In this document: positions 38,067-50,410 of the stretch, piece after piece
How the letters are laid out: each line of letters starts with the position of its first letter
How positions within the stretch are numbered: the stretch's first letter is position 1
Assembly (NCBI GenBank): GCA_028023455.1
Contig: JAQFVV010000022.1
Location: 11,489,100 to 11,553,099 of the forward strand
Direction of reading: 5' to 3'
Origin: Epiperipatus broadwayi
Lineage: Eukaryota > Onychophora > Udeonychophora > Euonychophora > Peripatidae
DNA: 64,000 nucleotides
Position numbers and translations under genes: made by a program
Notes under the pieces: model-generated
What the model was told of the DNA's origin: nothing
What the model saw: the letters and a program-made list of their open reading frames with translations, nothing else
Databases searched by the model: none

Positions 38067-38422
38067 TTTAAGGAACGAAGATCAATAGGGTGAATGCGGC
38101 TGAAGGATATAGAGGGCACATAAATCAAAGGGAGAAAACATTTTTTTTTTAAAAAAAAAGAGAGGAAATACAGTTGTTTTTTTTTCTAAGTGTAAAAATG
38201 AGTGCTGTTTAGATAAATATTTTTTTTCTGGGAAGAGAAAAATAATAATGGAATTTAATGGTAAATAGACAAATAGGGCAAAAACAAAAAGGGGAAAAAT
38301 AATAAATACTACATGGAGAAATGGTTGAGGGCTGGGACATTGAACCCGGCACGTATTGTTAATCTCACTAAACAAAAATAATATAAAATCAAAATCGGAT
38401 GAAAACTAGGTCACAGAGCAAC

Positions 38423-39319
38423 ATGGATTCAGAAACGTTGGATGAGGGAAAGGAAATTGACATGTTTAAACAGATCATGGTAATGCTATAAGAAATGAAA
38501 GAAAGGTTACAAAAAGAAATAAGGGAGGTAAAGGTAGAAATGAACAAAGGTTATCAGAGATGCAGATAGAAAAGGGGTTGGCAGCATTGGAGAAAAAGTT
38601 GCATGAAGAAATAGGAATCAGTAAGGCAGGGGTGGGGGAGAGTGAAAAGCAAGTGACAGATAAATTAGAAGTAGAGGAAAATGAAATTAAGCCAAAGACT
38701 GAAGGGAAAGACAAAGAAATGGGGAAGATGGGCCGAGTCATAGGAGAGAAGATAAGGGAAGAGCAGCAAATCATGAAGAAAGGGATAGGTAGCCAGACAA
38801 ATGTTAACCAATTCCTTAAGATCTGTTCATTCTCCAGTCAAATAGAAGAGGCACCAGTAGAGCATATCAAGAGCCTACAGAGGTACTTTAACGTAAATGA
38901 AATGTCAGAAGGGAACAAGGTAATAATAGCATGTAGCAACTTGGTAGATAATGCACTGTCATGGTGGGAGTCTCTGTTTTGCCAACCTCAAATGTTTAAA
39001 GAGTATACGGAAGCTGTATGTGAAACATTTTGGTCGGAAGAGCGGCAAGAGGTCGTTAGATACCGTATGATGCAGGAAAAATATAGTCAATGGGCAAGAG
39101 AACTACACGCAATTTTTTCAGTGACAGGTGGCTAAATTGCAAACCTTGGACAAATGCAATATGACAGAATGACATATAATTAGAATCACCAGGCACAATT
39201 TGCCAACAAGGATCGAACAGATGCTGATAGGGAATGGGAGGTCATCAATTGAAGAGGTGGCTGAGATGTTAAGCACTACAGATATGAGCGAAAGCGAACA
39301 GGATAAACCTATAGATTGA
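38423..39319 (+). pseudogene. gag of the gag-only LTR element, interrupted
   Basis: The structural polyprotein precursor of an LTR retrotransposon. The likely original start is the ATG at 38423 (MDSETLDEGKEIDMFKQ), matching the start region of the 16-kb relic. A stop at 38489 and a frameshift before 38560 break it. The main open part (38560-39135, 191 codons) has a glutamate/lysine-rich coiled-coil-like N-terminal half, then NQFLKICSF, VEHIKSLQRYFNVNE and ALSWWESLF, the capsid-like core typical of Ty3/gypsy gag. After a stop at 39133 the homology continues in another frame (EEVAEMLSTTDMSE) to TGA at 39317. No CCHC knuckle is found. The overlapping minus-strand frames are shadows. Confidence 0.82.
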
Positions 39320-39507
39320 GGCAAATAGAGAAACGATGATCAAGGAAAGGATTCTAACTGCCAAAACCATAGCAAATAATAAAATGAAGTTTATGGGGAA
39401 CAAAAGAGAAGGGAAAAGACATATACATGTAGGAAAGGGTTAGGGTCAGAGTTTTGTTTCTTTGGTAGCCTTCAAAACGAAATAAACCTCATTTTCAAGT
39501 TTTTCAA

Positions 39508-39519
39508 ACAGGGGGGCAT
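39508..39519 (+). promoter_or_regulatory. Polypurine tract before the 3' LTR
   Basis: 'acaggggggcat' directly precedes the TGTAAC start of the 3' LTR. It would serve as the plus-strand DNA primer. Confidence 0.75.
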
Positions 39520-41473
39520 TGTAACAGGAACTGGGTTCAAACCCTGTTACAAAAGAAACGAAAATGTAGTTTGTAGATAATTTTATTTATTTATTAGTAT
39601 TAGATAATTATTTGTAAAAGTTGCACATACCAAGCGCATGTGTATTTGCTGGAACGAGGGGTGTGGGCATATATTATGAGTGGCATACATATATGTAGGT
39701 AAATATTATTGTTGAGAACAAGAAAGTAGAAATTTAGAAGACTTTAAAGCAGGTAAAAGAAAAGTTTCTTTTGTGAGTATAAACTTCCTGAATGAATTGG
39801 CCAAATGGATCGCATTGTTCAATAAAAAGAAAGAAAGCAAAATCCAACTGCTTGAATGGATATACTTTTTTTTGTGTGTTTGTTTTAATTAAATGGATTT
39901 TTCAGAAATAATTTTGATTAAGAAAAATGAACATGGAATGCCATTAGTTATTGAACTATTTTTGATCTCTTTTGTTTGGTTAAAGTTGACAAAAGGATTT
40001 GTAATTAAAAGTTCAGGAATTCAAAAAGAAAAAGAGAGATAAGTAAAAGTCAAGATCGCTAAGTGTTTTTCCTTTTGTTTGACATTTTTATAAGAAAATC
40101 TATTTTTGAAACAAGGGAATACTAGTGATTAGGAGAAAGGCAACTGGGATTGATTAATTAATTTGAAAAAACAGACAGTTGAGCTCTGCTAGTCTGACGT
40201 GTAAGAAGTGCAGATATTCTACATTTTTATTGAAGAAAATTTATTAGGAAAAGCTGTTACATTAGCCGAAAAGTGGAAAGTTGGAGCAGTAAGTTGTGTG
40301 AACTGAACTACATATATAAGTGACCTCATGGATTACATGGGGTAAAATCACCATCGTGCTTGGTCGGTGTTCGGACTCCAGCCATTTTAATATGCCACAT
40401 TAATATATTCCACAGTCAACATCTCCAACTGCCCTACATAACTAAAGCTATTTGAATCCAGTGTAGATTGTATGCCATTCTGGAATTAAGCCGAAAGAAT
40501 AAGGAACAGAAGATTGAATACGCCACTTTAGAGGGACTAAAGGAATGAAATGTTAAGTGGAAGTGATGGACGCCATATTTGCCTAGGTAGGATCCCCGGA
40601 ATCATTTTGCGAGTGCACTCGGAAACACATACGCCAGTTATTTAGATTATACTATACTGGTAAATATACAGTTATTATGCCATTTTAAATGTTTAAAATT
40701 AATCCAACTTAATTGCGAGAATATTTCGTAATGTGTTTTTTTGAATAAGTATTACTAGATCTGTAATTAAATTATTGATTTAGTGCGATACAAGTTAGAG
40801 AATTTAATATGTTCCAAAATCTTATACATGTGCATGCTGGTGTGAATTTAAGAATAATTTACAGCGAGACAAATTAGACAGGTATATGAGGATAGTAAAA
40901 GGTTTAGTTTAAACTTTAATGGGAATAAAAGAAATTAGAAAGCTATAGAAAGAATTGATTTGAAACTTCGTTCCCCTTTTGTTTCTTCTCCAGCACAAGG
41001 TGCTACCACACCCTGAGCATGAAGGCGGGCAACTCATTAAATGGCTGAATCAAATAAATATTTAATAGACCCTATGATTCTTGTTGAATAATGAGATTGT
41101 CACTTGGCAACGAACAAAAAATATATTCATTGTCCATAAACGTAGAGGTCTAATTAAAAGTTAAGTTAAAGCTGGGAGGGTTCAATTTCATTACCTGATG
41201 TGTATGTGTTCTGCTGTCAGTTGCTTCACTTACCCCTTTGAATGACCCAAAGTTCGGGAAAACTTCGCATAAGGAGTGAATGACTCGATTTGTTTTCGGG
41301 AAAACTTCGTATGGGAAGGGCCGTTAGTAATACATGCGTCACTGTAAAAATTCACCCTCGGAAAGAAAGAATAACTGTAGAAAAATTGGTTTGATAAGGA
41401 TAAAGGTTTGAATTCAGCTGAATTAAAATTATAAAAATGTAAACATACACTGACTAAGGTGGAAATTGTTTCA
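39520..41473 (+). repeat. 3' LTR of the gag-only element
   Basis: Nearly identical to the 5' LTR along its length, minus the roughly 102-bp block and plus about 20 bases near 41067 ('cctatgattcttgttgaa'). It ends GTTTCA at 41473, against the resumed (AT)n tract. Confidence 0.92.
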
Positions 41474-41639
41474 ATATATATATATATGGATAGTTGGACA
41501 GAATCTTTTCAAATATTGCTGTTGAATCTTCATATAAAGACATTACTTTGTAAAAATTAGTATTCTGAAAATATGTGAACTCTAGAATAGTTATGTAAAA
41601 TAGGTAAGTTTATTTTACAAGAAGTTTTGGGAAATGAAA

Positions 41640-42040
41640 AAAAAAACATTGTTTAAAATGTGATGTGATGTGATGTACTGTGGCTTCTCCTTAAACAAAG
41701 TCAAGAATATCTGAGCAATTATGCCCAGATAAACCTGTCAGCCACTTAATTTTCCATTCCCCACTCTAAGTTTTCCTATATTCTGCTCCATTCCATTTCC
41801 ACAACATAATCTTTGTCAACTCTATAGCCTTAATATCTAATTCCCTCTTATTTTTTCTCAAACCCAGCATAAAAACCAATAATTCACTTTCTGTATAATC
41901 ACTTTTTTCATATTTATTCTTCCATAACTTCATTATATGTACATACCCTTTCTGTTTTCAAACATTTACACTCAATTAACAAATGCCTAATATTTTCTAT
42001 TCCCTTTTCTCTGCACAAAGGCGACACTTAATGACCATTG
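41640..42040 (-). pseudogene. 5'-truncated LINE 3' end with (ACATC)n tail
   Basis: On the minus strand the zinc-binding end of a LINE ORF2 is readable across one frameshift: CRLCAEK then NIRHLLIECKCLKTE, again C-x2-C...H-x4-C (about 41955-42030). A 3' untranslated region of about 280 bp ends 'aaggagaagccacagtac', then atcac repeats to about 41660. The same 3' end occurs on the plus strand at 60.0 kb, which fixes the family's tail. It differs in sequence from the A-tailed LINE at 35 kb. Confidence 0.75.
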
Positions 42041-43575
42041 ATAGAAACATTTAAATTTAGATACTATATTTTTTTAAAAGTCACTATTTAGTAATAGGTA
42101 TGAAGATTTTAATTACAAATAATGATTCATTAGTCAATCCACATAAAGATTATCTTATAAAATCTATAAACATAGCTGTGATTTTAGAAAATTGTTTAAA
42201 AAGATGGTAAACAATTGTAAACTTAAACCTGATGTATTTATTTTCTTTTTGTCTAGACTCAAACTCTACATTAAAGCAAAATATTTGTACCTCATCATTA
42301 TCACTACTTTTAAACTTCATCAATCTATTAATTTTTTTTTGCTTTCTCAGCACATGTCTATGGTAACAACTTATTCAATTACATTGCTACATTACTGATT
42401 TAATTAACAACCATCACTACTGACACAGCGAACCAGAGAATAAACTGGTTTTTCTAATCTAGAATATATATTTTTCACATCGTTGCAGAAAGTTTTCTTA
42501 TTTCGTCAATATATTTCGCATATCTTTTGCAATCTCTTGCTCTTCAGTTTTAGAGTTATGTTGCCCAATTATTATTTTTTGTATTTTACAGTGCATCTAT
42601 AGCCCTCATATACATACATATACTGTATATAAAATTAAGTACTAATGAAATATGTTTACTATAAACATGTCTTTTCAAAGTACTCTTTTTTTAATAAACA
42701 AGTGAGTCACGAGATAGTATCTGTGAAAAATCGCAAAGCTCCAACCGATGATGGAAACATCGTAAATATTAAAAAAAAAAAATTATTTGATTAAGCTATG
42801 CTTTACACCATATGCCAAAATGATAAGAAATGTATTAGGTAATAAAAAAAAACTGCAGTTATAATATAAATTAATATCATTTATTTATGAAAAAATAACT
42901 TAGATATTAAGCTTTTTCTCCCAAAATTCCTTCACTCAAATATTTATAATTATCAATCCATTTTTTTATATTTTACTCTGTCACGTACAGTTTTGATTTG
43001 CTTTTTTATTGAGGATGTAAATTTCATATCCATAAGTACGCACAAATAAAAGATTTGTTTCCCGGCATATACTTTTCAAATAAAAATGTGAGAATTAAAT
43101 CAATGAGGAATAAAAAAAATTCAGAAAATAATGAAGTATCTGTAGATATTTAAAAGATGTAGATAAAATAAACTAAATTGTTGACAAAATTTTAATCTTT
43201 ATTCTCTACATCCTAAAGTTATTGAACATGAATTAAGTATCTTTAGCATTTGTATTTAATTCTACATTCTCATTGTTATCCGACAGTTTTATTTAGTTTT
43301 CTAAAGTCATAAAGCATTTAATATTAATAGTGATATCTCTTGTGTAAATGAAATCAAAGCGGAAATTACTGTACATTTTTAGCGCGATATAAGCCTATAG
43401 CTTGCTGGGAATTTACAGTAACTTCTGCTTCAATTTTAACTACATCATTTGTCAAACTGGATGACATTGTAAACTACGTTTATTTTTACTCTCTTAATTT
43501 TCAGTTTTAATTCAGAATGTACTGCCCGAAAAACCCAAGTTTTGGAATATAGAATCATCCTAACAGAAACTCTTA
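42041..43575. other. AT-rich spacer, no gene recognised
   Basis: A short imperfect mirror ('ggaaattactgtacattttt' against 'gggaatttacagtaactt') at 43358-43425 is the only structure noted. The small frames at 42150-42398 are chance. Confidence 0.45.
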
Positions 43576-43581
43576 TCATCA

Positions 43582-43686
43582 TTTTTTTTTCATGTGTCAT
43601 AGCATCAGCCGGGAAACGAACCCGCTAACCCGAGACAACTGCTTGTAAGGCGGATGTGTTGACCTCTCGACCACCAACGCTTGACA
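43582..43686 (-). mobile_element. tRNA-derived short SINE, copy 2
   Basis: Same head as copy 1, with B box 'gggttcgtttcccgg', 'gctatgacacatg' and an A-tail (T run 43582-43590). 'atcatttt' on both sides is a possible target duplication. Confidence 0.85.
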
Positions 43687-43954
43687 TCATTTTTGACATT
43701 GCATTTTGATAAATATACGTAATTTTTTTTCAATATCTTGGGGAAAGATCTCATATTCCAATGATCAAATTAAATATAATTGACTCTGCATCAGCTTACA
43801 ATTTTGGCATTTTTTTAACATTAAAGAATAATCTAATGTTTTTATTCTTTTAATTACAGTCTCGATAGACAATTTATAATTAATGTTAATAAAAATCCTA
43901 CATCATCTTTTTTAAATATCAACATCCAACTCCAATCTTTTAACTCTAACAGAT

Positions 43955-44312
43955 TAACATTATATATTGTACTTATTTTCATGAACAATAAATAAACTAA
44001 AGAACTTTGATTGCAAGATATTGACTAATTTCAGATTTTTTTTTAAATTAACAAATCAGTATTCCCTAGAAGTAACCTATGTTAATATTAGTTAAGATAA
44101 TCTGATGTGACATAATAGTTCTCCACTTTAGATCACTATTTTTCTATATCTTAACAAATATTAACATAGGTTTCTTCTAGAGAATATTGATTTGTTAATT
44201 CAAAAAAAAATCTGAAGTGATCAATATCTTCCAATCAAAAAATTTCAGTTCTTTAATCTTTTGTCCATGAAAAGAAGTACAATCTTCAAAGCATTGACAA
44301 TTTTATTTCTTT
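43955..44312. repeat. Inverted repeat, arms about 150 bp
   Basis: 'cagatttttttttaaattaa' (44031) and 'aacaaatcagtattccctag' are mirrored by 'ctctagagaatattgatttg' and 'ttaattcaaaaaaaaatctg' (44194-44214). Complementarity extends outward through 'aaagaactttgattgcaaga' and 'attgtacttattttcatga', with mismatches. The loop is about 45 bp. Confidence 0.85.
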
Positions 44313-44399
44313 ATAATCTGAATTCCAAAACATTTGCAAGATTATTTTGAGAAAATTTTTAAAATAAAAAAATATAATAATTATATAAAACCCAAAGAA

Positions 44400-44935
44400 T
44401 ATACATATACAAACAAACAGCTTTGCTAATTGCTCAACAAGCTTTGAGATAAATGCTTAGTAAGAGAAGACATTTAAAATATCTCTATCTGACTCCCCCT
44501 CCATCCCCTGAACAATGGTTTCATGCTTTTGGCACTCCACAGAGATGCACTAGGGTAGCTTCAAACACTAGATCTAAAAACAACCCAAATCCAGCATCTA
44601 TCTAAGAGTTGACTATTGAGTAGAAAATCTAAAATTTTCAGACACCTAAATGTCTTCAAACCCAGCTATCTAACTCAAATAGCTATATGGGGCTGAGAGA
44701 TCTTCAGCCAAACAATATATTAGTAGTCTTAGCAATATAACATTGCTTAAGACTAAAAGCAAAGACTATAAATAGTCAACAAAAAATAAAAACTAGAGTC
44801 ATATATCACATGGCTCCATTTCTTTTTTAGAGCTTTGCTAATTGCTCAACCAGCTTTGAGATCAATGCTTAGAAAGAGAAGCATTTAAAATATCTCTATC
44901 TGAAAACCACCCCTATCCCCTCACCATGTATTTCT
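44400..44935 (-). repeat. Inverted copy of the 410-bp satellite-like family
   Basis: On the minus strand, 'gtttgaagacatttaggtgt' and the 'gagatattttaaatgcttct' to 'gcaattagcaaagctct' run match the repeat at 1-718. The 'agctttgctaattgctcaac' phrase at 44420 recurs at 44831, so a unit of about 410 bp followed by the start of a second is present here too. Confidence 0.75.
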
Positions 44936-46111
44936 TGAAGTAAGAAAAATTTATGTAGATGTATATGATTAGTAGAAAAAATAAAATGAATTTATCATAT
45001 AGATACTTCCTGTGAAATATTTTCTTACTGAATTTATCTTTATTCATTTTTTAGTAGATCATAAATGATTTATGATAAAATTAGTGATGTGAATATTTTA
45101 AAATATCTTTACCCAGGTTTTCATGATTGTCAGTTTCAAACTGTTTGGCTTTTTGGTCTCCATTGATGGTTCCATGGCTTTTCTATTCTTTGTATTGACA
45201 ATGGGAGAGTTGTGGCAGCATTTACTTACAATCTAGGCATAGTTCTACGTGTTGACTCAGGCAAGGTTCAGTTGGTTTTCTTTTTGTTGAGGGTTTTGGG
45301 GACATGAAGCTCAGCTAAATATCCTAAAGTTGTCTAGCAATGCATGTTACTAGACCTGTGGCCTTTTTATGGATGTTGACCACAGCAATAATTGACTGGC
45401 TTATTACTGCATTCCATATATCTGGATCTCTAGTTGTTTGGATTCTGCATTCTGTCTTAACTGATGAATGATCTAGCAAATTGCAGCCCTGACTGTATAG
45501 CAATAACATGAACCTGATTCCAGACTAATAACAAATTGATGATTGGAATAACTTGATCACAAAATGCAGACCAGACTGTATATCATAAACCAGACTGAAA
45601 AACAATAACCAAAATGTAACTTTTATATCTTAACTCTCTCATTGTTTTATTTTATCTTGACTTGAAACTGTCTTTTAATTAATTTTACATTTCTTTAATT
45701 AATTGATTTTTACATTTCCCTTAATCTTAATCCATTCAAATTCTAAACAATTTCTATAAGATAATTTACAGTTTTTTTAATTAGTACAATTTAATAAGCA
45801 ATCTTATAAATTAATTAATTACATTTTTGAAGGTTTTACAAACATTTTATTTCTACAGACTAATTTTTAATCCGATTTCACATTTGCTTATTTTATACAT
45901 TATAAAAGTTTTTCTTTATGAAGAGAGAGAAAAAAAGTTTTTAAATCTATTTTCTAATTCTACTTAAAATTCTGTCCCCCCCTCCTGTTAGGAAGTTTTA
46001 TTCTAAAGAAAAATATGACACAGTACTTTTAATTTTGCAAAATTTCCCTTTAAAATTCTCAGAACTAACGATATCTTTTAAACAAAAATATGATGCATGT
46101 AACAGCTATTC

Positions 46112-46154
<43 letters not shown>

Positions 46155-46430
46155 CGCATGTGTCTAATAAAAAGCTTTGTCACCTTTATATTTATTATTC
46201 CCCGATCTTCAGTGATGAAACATTTGAATTCATCTAAAATCATCTTTGTATCAGGACTGAGATGTATTTTTAATTCTGCAAGAAAATTAAATGAGACTAT
46301 AAATTTAATCTAAAGTTTTTAAATTAAATGAAGTTATTTATGTAATTATATATTAAATATTATTCTCCTTTAAATATATATAAATAAACTCTGTCTTTAA
46401 ATTATGAATAATAAACACATGTATATATCC
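44936..46430. other. Spacer, no gene recognised
   Basis: A less AT-rich patch at 45115-45560 has weak openness on the minus strand (61 codons at 45324-45509), but no splice-bounded exon or family could be named. A TA/TG microsatellite spans 46109-46156; the frame across it at 46035-46313 is not a gene. Confidence 0.45.
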
Positions 46431-46437
46431 CTAGGTG

Positions 46438-47013
46438 CGTAACTGACTGAAACACAGGCTTATATACCTGTGTCTATATATGTAATATAGGGTATGTGAG
46501 CACAGACTTTCAGATGACCCATCACTCTCCACTCTATCTAATAACACTGATACACTCAAGCACATATATGCTGAAAAGACAAATAATCACCAATATATGT
46601 ATTTCATGCTAAACCAGCAATCATCAGTTGGTCCAAATTATCATGTGAGGTTCAGATTGACCTTAGGTCAACATAGGTGTGACAAGAATCTCGGCCTCAG
46701 GGTGGCCTTCGAGCATTCTATCATCAGATTTTCAATTGGATGGAAGGTTGAAGAGTTGGAGTATGTAGTAGATTGGAGCCTGTCCATTAAAGTATGAAGA
46801 TTGTCTATCTTAATATATATGTGAGCACTTATAGTATATATGTGTGGGAGATGATAATCTGGACCAACTGATGATTGCTGGTTTAGCATGAAATACGAAT
46901 ATTGGTGATTATTTGTCTTTTCAGCATATATGTGCTTGAGTGTATCAGTGTTATTAGATAGAGTGGATAATGATGGGTCATCTGAAAGTCTGTGCTCATA
47001 TACCCTATATTAC
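46438..47013. mobile_element. Foldback element, arms about 165-210 bp, with 9-bp flanking direct repeat
   Basis: The left arm (46480-46648) is mirrored by 46850-47016, for example 'gtaatatagggtatgtgagc' against 'gctcatataccctatattac' and 'tgctaaaccagcaatcatca' against its complement at about 46870. A third arm copy lies at 11.84-12.10 kb. CCCTAGGTG occurs just outside both ends (46429-46437 and 47014-47022), the length of a Mutator-type target duplication. The left end keeps about 45 extra bases that the right end lacks. The centre, 46650-46800, is unique and non-coding. Confidence 0.8.
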
Positions 47014-47029
47014 CCCTAGGTGTGTGTTA

Positions 47030-47510
47030 AACAGAAAACTAATCTTAAAAGAAATATTAACAGCTGAGCACACTTTCAGTATTGTACACCCGACTCATGA
47101 CTAATAAACTAACTAAACTCAATGACTTAAATTCCAGAGCTTATTCAGTAGAATGCTAGTATATCTTCGATTAATAATGTTTTTACCCTTAGCAATAAAC
47201 CACCTCCCCTTCACCTTCTTATAATTTGTTTTACTACATAGCACATAATGTTTTTGAGGATAAAACTATTGTCCAACCTTTTTTTCATGATTAAAAAAAG
47301 CAAAATTTAATTTAGAAGCACATTCAGACTTTTTTATATTGATGAACATACTGCCTCAACTTCAATGACAAACTCACCTTCATCTCCCCATAGAAACTGT
47401 CCCATAAACCAATTCCTGACACATAACAGAGTAAACAATTTGATTTCTATTAATCTGATTCACTCTATTTTTAGAGGTTATATGTGAAACTGGAAAAAAA
47501 GTTGTAAAGA
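47030..47510. other. Spacer, no gene recognised
   Basis: No structure could be supported. Confidence 0.45.
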
Positions 47511-47514
47511 TTTT

Positions 47515-47810
47515 AATGTTAGTTTTAGGTCTCCTTTGTGTTTGAATAGATTGATCAATAATTGTAAGGATAAAATGGATAAGGCTGATAGAAATCTAGT
47601 TGTTTACTCTTTTGTGTGCCAGAAACCCGATTGTGGGGTGTTTGCTATGGTAAGATGAAGCATCATTTGTCGACTTCATTGAGGCAGTATGTATGTAAAT
47701 ATAAAAAGTTTATATGTGATATCATGAGAAAAATGTTGGACATGAGTTTTATTCTCAGAAACATTATGTGGTATGCAGTGAGAAAAATAATAGAAAGAGA
47801 GAAATGAAGG
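47515..47810 (+). pseudogene. Penelope-like GIY-YIG endonuclease fragment, frameshifted
   Basis: One frame reads NRLINNCKDKMDKADRNLVV followed by YSFVCQKPDCGVF. The next frame continues VCYGKMKHHLSTSLRQYVCK. Together these are the linker, the 'VVY.F.C...C' half and the 'Y-G-K-...-L-S-T-S-L-R-Q' half of a Penelope nuclease. A frameshift near 47638 and a stop disable it. It differs in sequence from the fragments at 3.7 and 52.5-53.5 kb, so at least three Penelope lineages are present. Confidence 0.65.
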
Positions 47811-49955
47811 AGGTGTGGTGGGTAAAACTTTATTAATCAGAAATGTATTAGCATTCCACTGAATATGCTCTGGAATTTCAATTGTTGAGTTTAGATAGTT
47901 TGTTAGTTATGAGTCTGGTATAGAGTATCAAAAGCAAGCTTGATTATTAATATTTATTTTAAGATTGGTTCCTTGTTTAACACACATATATACATGTTGT
48001 ATTATATATATATATTAGTGATGAAGCATGACTTTTTTAGGAACGTAAGCATACTACATAATCTTTTTTATAACATTTTTATTTTATTTGCCACAACAAT
48101 TTTTACATAATAGCTTAGATTGAAATGGTATATTTCCATCATTATATACATTTCAAATATTTACCCCTACACCACTACCTGTGCCAGGGTTAAACCCTTA
48201 GAGAGTACTCATCTAAAGACACTAACATGGTTATATATGTGATGCCGCACACATATATGCGAATATAATGTCTGTAATATAATTGGTATAACTATATTGC
48301 AGCAGATATTATACCAAAGTCATATACATTTTTAAGTTTTCATTTATTTAAATTTAAAAATCAATTTATATTTTGTACACTTAAAATCGCATGTATAATG
48401 TGTAGTCCACATACCACCGTGATACATATATAGCATCATGTTGTTCAGTCGTTTCATAAAATTTATAAGTTTGATTTAAAATAAGTGGTAAACAAGAATC
48501 GCCCCACATACCTGTTTTAGTATAGTATGAAGAAGTCCAAATTTTGGTTTTGACAATATTTTCTTAAAATTACATTTTTCTTGTAAACAAGATTTAGCCA
48601 ACTAGAACTATTGCTAAATCTTGGAGGGATAGAAATAATCAGACTTAAACAAAAACATCCTGTTAAAAGAGCAAAACAAAGGATTGAAGTTATTTTAGTA
48701 ATTAAAAATTTAAAAGTTCGAAAGTGCTAATGGATTTACTCACAGAATATAATTTGTTTATTAAAATTATGAGTTAATCTCAGCCCAGTGTAAATAGGCT
48801 TGATTTTATATTATAAAAAATACACTGATAATTTAAAGATGCATCACTACTATACTCCATGCTGGTTTTAATTTTAATATGTTGGAATAGGAAATGGTAA
48901 TCTCTAGTCTCATCCTACATGCAAAATGGCATATCATCATCATCATGGAGATGGAAGATGTTCCTGCCAATAGCCTGCTGCAAGGATATTGCAACTAAAA
49001 CCATGCTGCTTATCCAGAGATCAATATTTGCTTATCCAGAAGTGTTGATGGACAAGCTGCTGAGAATTTAGGTAACAACTCCTCAAAACACTGCTGAGAG
49101 CTCTAAATGTACTTTAGTCTTTAAAGTTATAGCTTATAATTTAAAATGAACATTCAAAATTTATGAAACCTATTATAAATCTTGCCTAAGATTACGTTTG
49201 TAAACTTTAAATTTACTTATTCTAAAATAAAATAATTATACCTGTTTGTTTATTTAATATCTATTTTCTATTCTATATAGTGGTTGTGCCTATATTTATA
49301 TCTATTTTATTTCTCAAAATTTCATTTTATTATATGTGAGAGTATGACAAATCTCTCAAAACAGCGTGAATATTTAATTTTATAATTGCTTAGTGAAGGT
49401 ATTATAATTCATATCTTCAACTCAATAAACCTAGGTAAAATGTATTTAGCTAATTGTGCCCACTTTTTTGAAATCCTATTGCATTAAGAATAATAACTGA
49501 CCACTCTGCACTTACTATTATGACATGATTAAATATTGATTATGATTTGCACATTTAGAATTATAAATTGAATTTAAAAGATTCATCTTATCAAAGTAGT
49601 TGACTAGCCATAGGATGCAGATGGGGGTATATTTTGTAATCTATTATACATTTGAATACCTTTCCTCTCTAGTGGATTTTCTGACTCTAGATGCAGCGTA
49701 AGTATTTATTAAACTAGATTAAGCCTAATAGTATTATACTTATATAATGTAATACAGTCACTTTCATAATCTGGCCTTATAGCATACAAAATATTGATAA
49801 GGCAATAACCTACATTCCACTTTGGCACCTCCAGTGGTGGAGATTGCTGCATCACAAAGTCCATCTAGAAGTACAGCATGTTTTTATTTTATTTGCTGAA
49901 ACAATTTTTACATAATAACTAATATATACATATTACATACAAAATCTGGAACTCT
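47811..49955. other. AT-rich spacer, no gene recognised
   Basis: 'tttttattttatttgc' plus 'acaatttttacataata' appears at 48075-48110 and again at 49881-49918, a small dispersed repeat. 'agggtttaaccctgg' near 48190 (minus) is B-box-like. Confidence 0.45.
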
Positions 49956-49959
49956 TTTA

Positions 49960-50410
49960 GCTGTTAATCAGACCATGATATAATTTTATCCTCCAAATGC
50001 TTTTAATATTTTTAAGTTTTAATTGTAAATTAGATTTTAGCATTGTTTTAATTTCTTATAATCAACCAATAATGAGTTGGTCAAAATCATTCTTTGCCGT
50101 ATATAAAAGCAATTCAACTGTCAGTAAAAAAATTGAAAGTTAACAGAAATTTCATACAAAAAATAATGTGTTTGCTCATTCTTCTTTTTTATATTAATCA
50201 GGCTATGATTAGTTTAAATATAAATAATGCATTATCAATATATCTTTATCTTTCAAATGATTTTAACATTCTCAAGTTTTAATTGTAAGTTAGATTTTAG
50301 CATTGTTTCAGCTTCTTATAATCAATCAATAATGTATTGGTCAAACTTATTCTTTGCCACATATAAAAAGAATTCAATTGTTGGTAAAAAAAAAAATTGA
50401 AAGTGAATTT
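49960..50410. repeat. Tandem duplication, unit about 245 bp
   Basis: 'ttttaattgtaaattagatt' onward to 'aaaaattgaaagttaa' (50018-50142) recurs at 50277-50405 with scattered changes. The 50094-50282 frame spans the junction and is not a gene. Confidence 0.8.

Larger units (their letters stand above)
35995..41473 (+). mobile_element. Complete gag-only LTR retrotransposon with 2-kb LTRs
   Basis: Two long direct repeats (35995-38046 and 39520-41473) begin TGTAACAGG and end GTTTCA. They enclose only about 1.47 kb, holding a primer binding site, a gag relic and a polypurine tract. There is no protease, reverse transcriptase or integrase, so movement would need a Ty3/gypsy-type helper. The inserted position is an (AT)n tract, so any 4-5 bp target duplication is ATAT and uninformative. 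The LTRs differ by scattered substitutions plus a roughly 102-bp segment (37219-37320) missing from the 3' copy and about 20 bases near 41067 missing from the 5' copy. This implies moderate age. LTRs longer than the internal region are unusual. Confidence 0.92.

Noticed and set aside
38475-38774. Minus-strand 99-codon ORF
   Set aside because: Exact antisense of the charged gag N-terminus; serine/leucine-rich only because gag is glutamate/lysine-rich.
46035-46313. 92-codon ORF across the TA/TG microsatellite
   Set aside because: The middle is a run of Y-I and C-V dipeptides from the microsatellite.
46668-46889. ORFs around the centre of the 46.4-47.0-kb foldback sharing 'MLNQQSSVG'
   Set aside because: The same peptide on both strands is produced by the inverted repeat, not by two genes.
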